Source of the DNA: Rhododendron vialii
Lineage: Eukaryota > Streptophyta > Magnoliopsida > Ericales > Ericaceae
Reading direction: 5' to 3'
Length of the DNA: 64,000 nucleotides
Assembly: GCF_030253575.1 (NCBI RefSeq)
Contig: NC_080563.1
Coordinates: 38,857,501 to 38,921,500, forward strand
Shown here in pieces: positions 56,414-64,000 of this stretch; position 1 is the first letter of the stretch; each line of letters opens with the position of its first letter. Made by a program: the position numbers and the translations under genes. The notes under the pieces are model-generated. The model did not search any database and had not been told where the DNA came from. It saw nothing but the letters and a program-made list of their open reading frames with translations.

Positions 56414-58158
56414 TATAAAGACCCGTAAATTCATAAAACTTATTTAAATGTTTTATAAGAGATGAAGGAGGAAATTGATTCAAAATATCGAGAATTGGGG
56501 CTAATGTGATAAAGTATTAGGCTTGAGGGGTGAATGTGTGATGTGTGTAAAGTGTATATGCATATATGTGTGTAGAGTGAGAGGCAGGGAATTTATTTCC
56601 CTTCTCAACATCTCTCCTGTCCCCCCTCTCTCTCTCGGCTCCCATCTCTCACTCTCACTCTTACTCAAACTCCACCCAAATCACCTAAAACCTACACAAA
56701 ACTACCTCCAATCTTTCATTCCTACGCGTATTGGAGCTCGTTTCTCATCGGATTAAGCTCGGTGGAGGCGTATCCCATTCGATTGCAAGCTTTGGAGCTC
56801 GGGCTTGGAAAATCATTTAAATTCGTTCTTCAATCTTGAGGTAGGGAGTTCTAACTTTCAATATATGTTTATGACTTGTTTCTTGTAGCTTGATTCTTGC
56901 CTTTGATTGTTGTTAATGTTGTTGTGGTTGTTGTTGCTGTTAAACTCATGAAAATCTGCTTGAAATGAACTGTTATCGATACCTTCACTATTGTTATCGA
57001 TACCTTTGTGCTTCAAAACCCAGAAAATCACTTGTTATCGATACCATTCGTCATTGTTATCGATACCCTTGCATCTGGAATCAATTTTGACCAAATGGTA
57101 TCGATACCTTTGTGCTAGGTATCGATACCTGATGCTTATCTCCAACTTTCACTGTTTTGCTTCATTTTTCACCATTTTGATTTTTAATCACTTACAACCT
57201 ATCCAAACACTTCCCGAATGATCCCTTAACTCAATCACTCGTACCTAATGACTTCGTTGAATGTGTCCATGACCATAATGCTCATTTGAACTTGATTTCA
57301 CGAAAATCATTTTATATAAAACTTTGGATTTGAATGGTACAAACATGACGATAGAGGGATTTTAATACTTTACGGATACAACGAGAACACTTCAAGACAT
57401 CCCAATGGGTAAAGTGTCTGGCAGAGGACATCGGGGTCCTTTAATTGGCCCGGCATGAGCTATATGCTCATATTTGATACTTCAGGACATCTCGAATGGG
57501 TAAAGTGCCTGGTAAAGGACATTGGGGTCCTTTAATTGGCCCAGTAAGAGCTTCGGCTCATGACACATGTACGAGACACATCTTGACGTATAGTGTTTTC
57601 AAAGTTTGTTTAGTAAGACACATGATTGATTTTGAAAATGAAAGAATGGAGTCGGATTACTATTGTTACCCCTTCCATTGGTTTTTGGTGGTCATCTTTC
57701 ATCCTGTGATTGTTTCTACATTTTATTTGCATATAATGTTAGATTAGAGCTTTCTATTGGACTAGTGTAGCTCAAACCTTACATTATATTTCAAGTACTA
57801 ACCCTGGGCAGTAGTTGCATGCTTGGAGTGCTTGGGCGTAGACATGGTTTTGAAAGCTAACTTGAAGAAGTTATATATCAATCTTCGTGAATCACTTTTT
57901 GGAAGATGCATTTGTAACTTCTTTTGATATTACTTTGATATGAGGATATTGTAAACCCTAATTCTTGAATACTTGGCACTTTTGTCGATTTCAGGGCCGT
58001 TAAGCTGATGATGTACCTTTTGTAAACATTTGGACTTTAAAGTGTAATTTATGGAAATGGACTTGTTAAATCCTTTTTGGGTTATTGTACGGATAATTGT
58101 GAGGTTTTTATTAATGAAAATCTCTTATATATTTATGTTGAAAATCGAGAGCGTGACA
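56414..58158. mobile_element. Solo LTR of a retrotransposon (fossil)
   Basis: 1745 bases are flanked by the 5-base direct repeat AATTA (56409-56413 and 58159-58163); block A has the single empty site. The terminus ...GAGCGTGACA and the start ...AAGACCCGTAAATTC resemble the long LTRs of plant Ty3/Gypsy elements. No gag, pol or primer-binding region is present, so this is a solo LTR left by recombination. It contains six TATCGATACC motifs (56973-57129) and a roughly 60-base repeat around 57391 and 57480. It is younger than the block A/B duplication. Confidence 0.75.
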
Positions 58159-58355
58159 AATTACCACCAAATCTAGGCATGTACTCAGAATGTTCTCAAC
58201 TATGAAATATCCACAACTGTCAGTATTACACTGAAAACGTTCTCAAAGCTAAGAATATCTGAGAACTTTCTCAACGGTCAACGTTAGTTGTCAATGGTCA
58301 ACGCCGATGATTTGTCAACAGTCAACAATAGTGGTTGAGGAGTATTTTTTTGGTA

Positions 58356-58600
58356 CCTCCTTTGTCCCAATTTGTTTGTTCAATCTCGAAAATCTAATTT
58401 TTGTAGAGAATACAATGATTACACCTAAAAAGTTACTGTACAACTTTCCACATTTACCCTCAACTTTTTTGAAAAAATTACTTTATTTCACTAAAGAAAG
58501 GGCCAAAAAGGAAAATTTGATTCAATTAGAAGTCAAATGGACAAATATTTTGAAATATTTAAAAATAAAAAAATGAATAAACAAATTGGGACGGAGGAAG
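58356..58600. mobile_element. Stowaway-like MITE
   Basis: The left end CCTCCTTTGTCCCAATTTGT and the right end ACAAATTGGGACGGAGGAAG (inverted) match closely, with TA at both borders (58354-58355, 58601-58602). 245 bases, no open frame. It lies in the part of block B that has no counterpart in block A. Confidence 0.85.
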
Positions 58601-58887
58601 TATAAAAATTTGACTTACCTGCACGTACATTGCCCGACACATAGGTTGAGCCATTTCTTGATGCCCAAGGTAGATTCTTGTCAAATTTCGTCAAAGTTGG
58701 TCAAATTTCGTCAAAGTTGATCAAACGTGCCAAAGTCAATTTTTGTTATCTTAACCTACCAGGACAATTTGATCACATGAATTATTTTATAGAGAAATTG
58801 AACAACAAAGTAAAAACACGCAAATGGTGACATTTCCAATCTGTGCCAGGAAGTCAAGTAGAGCTTTTTTCCCTCCAATAATAATAA

Positions 58888-59031
58888 CCCACTCATCCTC
58901 CCTTCCTCGAAATGGCTTATTGTTGGTACCTTCAAATTTTCTCCTACATAAGCTCCCATAAAGCTCCATTAAAACACAACTGAGTTTGATCAACTAAGAG
59001 TGCTTCAGAAAACCACAATATCCCACTAACC
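58888..59031 (+). promoter_or_regulatory. Shared promoter block and leader of copy 8
   Basis: CCCACTCATCCTCCCTTCCT, then CGAAATGGCTT, lies about 144 bases before the ATG. The leader (58998-59031) contains GAGTGCTTCAGAAAACCACA, a diverged copy of codons 11-17 of the gene itself, 64 bases upstream of the real ones. Confidence 0.5.
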
Positions 59032-60378
59032 ATGAACCCTCCAATTGTCCAAACCATCTCAGAGTGCTACATCAAACCACAATATCCAGCAGAAGAGGTG
59101 AAGCCTCCCTTCCACTTGGCCTCCTGGGACATAGCCATGCTCTCTGTGCATTACATCCAAAAGGGTCTTCTGTTCATTAAGCCCCAAATAACAAGTGATC
59201 AAGAAAACCCAATTAAATCCCTCCTAAATAGGCTCAAGGATTCCCTCTCTCTCACCCTGGTTCATTTCTACCCCCTGGCCGGTCAATTCGCAACCGTAAA
59301 ACAAGAAAACCCGGCTTCTTACTATGTGTACATCGATTGCAACAGTGGTCCCGGAGCAAAATTTATCTATGCAACTGCGGATTTGACTATCGCCGACATT
59401 CTTTTGCCTGTAGATGTTCCTGTAGTTGTTCAATCCTTCTTTGATCACGACAGGACAGTTAATCACGACGGGCATTCGATGTCCCTGCTGTCAATTCAAG
59501 TCACGGAGTTAATCGATGGGATATTCATCGGTTGTTCAGCCAACCACGCGGTTGTTGATGGAACATCTTATTGGCATTTCTTCAACAGTTTGTCGCACAC
59601 CTTCGGTGCAGAGGAAAAGAATCCTGGAATTCCTCGACCACCAATTCTTGAACGTTGGTTCCCTAACGGGCACGGTCCTATGCACAACCTCCCTTTCTCT
59701 CACCATGATCAGTTTATTAGAAGATTTGAAGCGCCACCGCTTAGAGAGAGAATATTCCACTTCTCGTCGGAATCCATAGCCAAACTCAAAGAAAAGGCCA
59801 ATTCTGAAAGCAAATCTAGCAAGATTTCCTCGTTCCAATCTGTATCCGCGCTTGTCTGGAGGTGCGTGATCCGGGCCCGTCGTCTTCCACGCGACCCCGA
59901 AACCACTTGCACTATGGCCGCAAATAACCGAAGCCGAATTGACCCGCCATTGCCAAACGAGTACTTTGGGAATACGGTGCTCACATTGACAGGAAAAGCC
60001 ACCGTTGGCGAGCTGCTTGATCAAGGGTTGGGGTGGGCGGCGTGGCGGTTGCACGAGGCGAGGGAGAGCCACTCTGATGCGGCGGTTCGAGAGTGGGTGG
60101 AAAAGTGGACGGAGAATCCTGTTATATACACGCGTGGGCATAACCCGTTCGCATTATTGTTGGGGAGCTCGCCGCGGTTTCAGATGTATGAGAATGAGTT
60201 TGGAATGGGGAAAGCGGTGGCGATTCGGAGTGGGTATGGGAATAAGTTTGACGGGAAAGTGATGTTTTACCCTGGGTATGAAGGCGGGGGAAGCATGGAT
60301 TTGGAGGTTAACCTCCCGCCAGAAACAATGGCGGCGCTTGAATCGGACGAGGAGTTTATGGATGGCCTCAATGGTTAG
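59032..60378 (+). CDS. BAHD acyltransferase, At3g50280-like (copy 8)
   Basis: A single exon of 448 aa, start MNPPIVQTISECYIKP. HXXXD is HAVVD at 172-176 (CSANHAVVDGTSYWHFF), EFGMG at 389-393. Group B; the middle is close to copies 3-5. It has one residue fewer at ITSDQENP and a shorter variable loop (YTRGHNPFALLLGSSPRF), as in copy 6. The stop is a TAG in place of the AAG codon for Lys in the NGKC ending of copy 4, so the protein ends at LNG, two residues early; this should be harmless. HEARESHSDAAV replaces HEAVE(A/G)H. With its spacer and copy 9 it repeats the copy 4-5 unit. Substrate unknown. Confidence 0.9.
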   Translation: MNPPIVQTISECYIKPQYPAEEVKPPFHLASWDIAMLSVHYIQKGLLFIKPQITSDQENPIKSLLNRLKDSLSLTLVHFYPLAGQFATVKQENPASYYVYIDCNSGPGAKFIYATADLTIADILLPVDVPVVVQSFFDHDRTVNHDGHSMSLLSIQVTELIDGIFIGCSANHAVVDGTSYWHFFNSLSHTFGAEEKNPGIPRPPILERWFPNGHGPMHNLPFSHHDQFIRRFEAPPLRERIFHFSSESIAKLKEKANSESKSSKISSFQSVSALVWRCVIRARRLPRDPETTCTMAANNRSRIDPPLPNEYFGNTVLTLTGKATVGELLDQGLGWAAWRLHEARESHSDAAVREWVEKWTENPVIYTRGHNPFALLLGSSPRFQMYENEFGMGKAVAIRSGYGNKFDGKVMFYPGYEGGGSMDLEVNLPPETMAALESDEEFMDGLNG

Positions 60379-61664
60379 TGCTGAAGGGCACACTATGAAC
60401 ATTTAGAAAAGTAGGATTAATGTAACCGATCACAATTAATTGAGACTCGATTTGATTTAGGTTTGGTTCATCTTTTTGTTTCACTTGAATTTTGGTTTGT
60501 AATCTCTTAAAAAAGTCAGAGCCAGTCACTCTCTTGTTCTCTTTCTCAATGTTCTGCAATTGTGGCGTGGGTTTGTGAATAGCCCTAGCTCGAAGACAAT
60601 CACTGTGTTTGGTTTGCAATTTTGAAATAAATTTCTTTAATAGATTTGCGTATTTTTTTCGTATTTAATAAAAAAATTTAACATTTTAACAAACTCTTAT
60701 ACTTTTTGAATAGAGGAGCGCTATATTCATCCAAAAAGTATAAAACAAGTAAAAATCACTAATGACGAAAAAACATGAATGACGAAACAGTCAAAAGTTT
60801 TGAAGATATTATTTCTGAGAGGAGAACCAAACGAAGAGAATAATCCTAGACAATTATAGATCAATATCAAGAGGGAGTTTGGATTCAATGGAACCAAAAT
60901 TCAATGTGAATGACAAATCAAAAACAAAATTTAATGTGAATGGTGCCCAAAGGTACGGTTCATATTTGAGGGGAGATTTGTTTGGACATGGATGAATGTT
61001 ATAATTTTGGACTTTATCTTGAATATTTCAAAAAATATTTTGCAAGAGATGAAAGAGAGGGTTGAAGGAGAGCCTTTCATTTTGGTGCCAAACCATGTCT
61101 CAGAAAGCGTGGAAAAGCGAAATTGATTGAGAAATTATAGAATAAGGAGGAGTGAGTGAACCGTTCATCGTCTCCTTTGACGAGTTAGTGTAGATTATGT
61201 ACAACTTTGGGTCAAGTCTAGTGCAAAGCAATTTATGTGACTTCTGTTAGTATTTAAGTAGCTTGATTAGGATGCTCCAAGGCTAGTAAAAGTGAGAAAT
61301 TTATGGGACTTTGTTGCGATTTGGTATTGCGACCGGAAGCGATCGACGCCGTATTTACTAACAGTAACTGCAGCAAAACCGAATCCGGTAAGCAATTTAG
61401 GTAGGAGCACTAGTTGGTGATTTAAAAAGAAGAAGAAGCTAGGACTGCTCCAAGGAGGATATCATAAAAAGTGGAGATATATACTCAATGTTTTGAAAGT
61501 CTTTAATAATTTGTTTGAAATCAATTGCTTGAGCAATTAAACCAAGTGTAAACAGATTTGTTAAACTCGATAAGTTTTTAAATCAAGTACTGTCACAAGC
61601 TACACAGGTTTAAAGACGAGAGCAAAACGGGTGAGTTTTGAGCATCTTGTCCGGATTGGAGTGA
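60379..61664. repeat. Downstream module, copy b (first part)
   Basis: It matches 32623-33902 behind copy 4 block for block (for example GGACATGGATGAATGTTATA against GGACATGGATGAAGGTTATA; GATTGCTTGAGCAA-type stretches). Non-coding. Confidence 0.8.
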
Positions 61665-61672
61665 CGTCCGTC

Positions 61673-62657
61673 CAGGGTCGGCCCTGGAATAAGCTCCACA
61701 AGTCCCCAGGCTTGAACAACCCCCCACCACGGGGCAACCAAAAAAAAAAAAAAATCCCGCAAGTATGTAATAAAATTTTTATTTGGCGCTATTATTACTT
61801 TCTTTGTCCCAGTGGAAAGGATTTGTGTGTCCATATAGAGTGTGCAGGTTCAAGTCACAATGTGGGCAGAGTCCTTATTTGTCTTTTTCATCCTCCAAGT
61901 CCCAATGGAGCTCCCCCTCCCCCCCCCCCCCCTCCTATTCTTTTTGGTCAACAAACTATAGGATCATCTCTTCTTCTTTTTTTGCTTCTTATGCCTCATA
62001 TAGTCTTACTATTACTTCTTTTCCTTTTATTTTTTCATGTGACATCTACTATTAAAAAGTTAAAGGGTTTAATTATTTGGTAAATAAACTTTCCTGTAAT
62101 ATATCTTCTTTTGTTCTGGTCAAACTATTTTGCTTTTATATTTCTTTTGATTACAATAACTGATATAGACGTTAAAATATTTATATTGGTAAATATTACT
62201 CACTTAATTTTAACCTTATATAGTAGGGTGTTTTTTTGCTAAAAATGATTTGTAAAAACAGTTGCTTCGGCAAAGAGCAGTTTTCCTTAGTTGAAGTCAC
62301 ATAAAAATTTACATTTAAACTACTATGTCATACGAGAGATTAAGTGGATCGGCTATGATCTTAATTGAAAATGAGTACATCATTAAGCTTAAGTACAATA
62401 ACTTAATTGAAGATTTTACTTCAAGAGATGCAAGAAGAAGTTGTTTTCTTTAAATTAGATTGTGGTAGTCAAAAATAATATAACCGGAGTTACATTTTTT
62501 AAAATTATTTTGATGTAATTCAAGCTAAAATCACAATGTAACATTGATTTTTTTTTTTACTTATATGTTTTTTATTTGTTTTTCACTGACTTAATAGTAT
62601 GTGGGCAATCAAGCTTGGGGTCGGGCTTGGGCAATCCAAACATCGGGGCCGGCCCTG
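61673..62657. mobile_element. Non-autonomous hAT element
   Basis: The ends CAGGGTCGGCCCTGG and CGGGGCCGGCCCTG are inverted repeats of the widespread CAGGGCCGGCCC plant hAT type. The 8-base target duplication CGTCCGTC lies at 61665-61672 and 62658-62665; the matching site in the copy 4-5 spacer is empty. It is 985 bases, AT-rich, with homopolymer runs (A at 61740-61754, C at 61920-61931), and has no recognisable transposase. A B-box-like GGTTCAAGTC occurs at 61848. Confidence 0.9.
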
Positions 62658-62665
62658 CGTCCGTC

Positions 62666-63509
62666 CAAACTGCCACCAGCTAGCCAGACTCCTGGACATA
62701 TGCTGACGGTGGTCACGGCCGGTCCTGATGGTCGGGTCCGTTCTCTTGCATTTTATTACTAAGCTATTGTCGTAGACTATACAAATAAAACCTAGCTCTT
62801 TGTTTATGGTTCTAAAATATTTTTTGAGATACAAAGAGGCTAGAGAAGAAGAGAAACAAAGAAAACGGAGAGAATGGGTCAAAGAACAATGGTTTCCAGT
62901 TCCACCGTCTACTCCGAGATGATCAACTCCATAATGAGCGGCTAAACTCTCCGGCTAGGGTAACGAGGATGCTTCTCCGAATAGTATGATTGTATAGATT
63001 TTTAGTGTAATGATTCATGGAGTAGTGGTTATAAAAGTATTCATTCTTTCGATCTATCTTTCGTGTTTGTATTCGTGATCGATATCAAGTACTGTGATAC
63101 GATAGTTTTCAATGCTTTCGGATAGTCTATGAGATAGACTACACAACATAAGACGGATCATGCTATTAAACAATGCACTTTGAGAGGGGTTGTTCCGATA
63201 TGTTGAGAAAGTCTTTACGAAGTATGAGTCTTGTGAATCGGAAATTATTGGTAGGGATCACAACCCTTATGGTGGTAATTTTTTATGTTGAATGTTAACC
63301 CGAGGTTTAATGTCAACCATACTATGAGGGGAGGTTGAATCGAAACTCTCTACTAACTACACTTAGTGAAGTGACAAATCAATGTACAATACAAACTCAT
63401 AACATATAAAAATACTTGCGTAGTTGAATAAAGCTCTATATGATAATACGGTTTAAAATATCAATAAATTGACCCTTCACCTACCCACTCCAAACAGAAA
63501 AATGAATAT
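62666..63509. repeat. Downstream module, copy b (second part) and upstream module of copy 9
   Basis: It continues the match to 33911-34759: CCACCAGCTAGCCAGACTCC, GAGCGGCTAAACTCTCCGGC, GAGGGGAGGTTGAATCGAAA, in the same order. No gene seen. Confidence 0.75.
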
Positions 63510-63778
63510 CAATTGATTTGCCAAATTATGAGAGAAATGTGCTGATGTTGTTTTCTTTGTTTTTTTCCGTTGGCTTTTGGCCTCTTCTGTACCTACAACT
63601 CCGAAATTGCTCGATAAATGTGCTCATCTACTCACAGTTTTTTTTTTTTTGTTGGCTTTCGCCTCTTGTACGTGTACATAAAACTCAATACAACAAACTG
63701 CAAAGCTAATTGAACCAAAGTGAAGGGTTAGCTTCAGCAAGCACAGAAAAACAATAGTCTCCACAATCCCATTTTACA
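63510..63778 (+). promoter_or_regulatory. Composite upstream region of copy 9
   Basis: Two related stretches follow each other. First comes the copy 4 type (GAGAGAAATGTGCTGATGTT near 63530, then GGCTTTTGGCCTCTTCTG). Then comes the copy 5 type (CCGAAATTGCTCGATAAATG near 63601, then GGCTTTCGCCTCTTGTACG). The leader that follows is that of copy 5. It looks like a 90-base tandem duplication or a junction between two flanks. Confidence 0.5.
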
Positions 63779-64000
63779 ATGAATCCTCCAATTGTTCAAA
63801 CCATCTCAGAGTGCTTCATCAAACCACAATATCCAGTAGAAGAGACAAAGCCTCCGATCTTCTTGACCGCATGGGACATAACCATGCTCTCACTCAATTA
63901 CATCCAAAAGGGTCTTCTGTTCATTAAGCCCCAAACAACAACAAATGATCAAGAAAACCTAGTCAAATCCCTCCTAGATAGGCTCAAGGATTCCCTCTCT
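63779..64000 (+). CDS. BAHD acyltransferase, At3g50280-like (copy 9, cut by window end)
   Basis: The first 74 codons are present and open: MNPPIVQTISECF to RLKDSLS. They differ from copy 5 only at residues 23 and 30 (both Thr here). The leader also matches copy 5. The active-site region lies outside the window, so function and integrity cannot be judged. Confidence 0.85.
   Translation, partial: MNPPIVQTISECFIKPQYPVEETKPPIFLTAWDITMLSLNYIQKGLLFIKPQTTTNDQENLVKSLLDRLKDSLS

Larger units (their letters stand above)
54088..59031. repeat. 'Block B', upstream segment of copy 8 (matches block A)
   Basis: It is the paralogous counterpart of 44653-46103, expanded to nearly 5 kb mainly by insertions listed separately (54732, 55332, 55787, 56414, 58356). 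Matching pieces between them are in the same order as in block A. Near the 3' end it retains about 130 bases (about 58785-58920), including CCCACTCATCCTCCCTTCCT, that are absent before copy 7. No gene. Confidence 0.8.

Noticed and set aside
56973-57129. TATCGATACC repeats as a CRISPR-like array
   Set aside because: Spacing is irregular, units are 10 bases, and the host is a plant; they belong to the solo LTR.
61840-61865. GGTTCAAGTC as part of a tRNA gene
   Set aside because: It has a B-box-like core but no matching A box or cloverleaf arms; it lies inside the hAT element and is more likely chance or a SINE scrap.

Overview
The window is nuclear DNA of a flowering plant, most likely a woody core eudicot. 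It has GT-AG introns, AT-rich spacers, many MITEs and eudicot-type proteins. I see no bacterial or viral genes. The species cannot be fixed from sequence alone.

Layout. (a) 1-4104 is the right-hand part of a CACTA-type DNA transposon that runs in from outside the window. (b) 6604-8417 is a three-exon WOX4-type homeobox gene (222 aa); its short last exon with the WUS box lies far downstream. (c) 8418-11960 is a spacer of MITEs, foldback repeats and a tandem duplication. (d) 12347-21539 is a nine-exon class II poly(A)-binding protein gene (655 aa) with an A-rich leader. (e) 23692 to the right edge is a head-to-tail array of intronless BAHD acyltransferase genes of the 'At3g50280-like' clade, all on the + strand. 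Copy 1 is a pseudogene, copies 2-8 are complete (448-455 aa), and copy 9 is cut by the window end.

The array grew by segmental duplication. Copy 4 + spacer + copy 5 matches copy 8 + spacer + copy 9. The spacer before copy 7 (block A, about 44.65-46.10 kb) matches the one before copy 8 (block B, about 54.09-59.03 kb). Block B is longer mainly because it took up a Mutator-like MITE, a small foldback element, a hAT element, a solo LTR and a Stowaway MITE; for several of these block A preserves the empty target site. A further hAT element sits in the copy 8-9 spacer, and the equivalent copy 4-5 spacer is empty. The 47.5-54 kb gap holds a fragment of plastid 23S rDNA, a CACTA end and a LINE 3' end.

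Function. WOX4 is a cambium and vascular stem-cell regulator. PABP binds mRNA poly(A) tails. The BAHD array is a young, diversifying enzyme family whose substrate I cannot name. The three loci are neighbours with no sign of joint function. The most interesting part is the array itself: a chimeric copy 7, a shared promoter block kept in some copies and lost in copy 7, duplicated leaders, and insertions that allow the duplications to be ordered in time.
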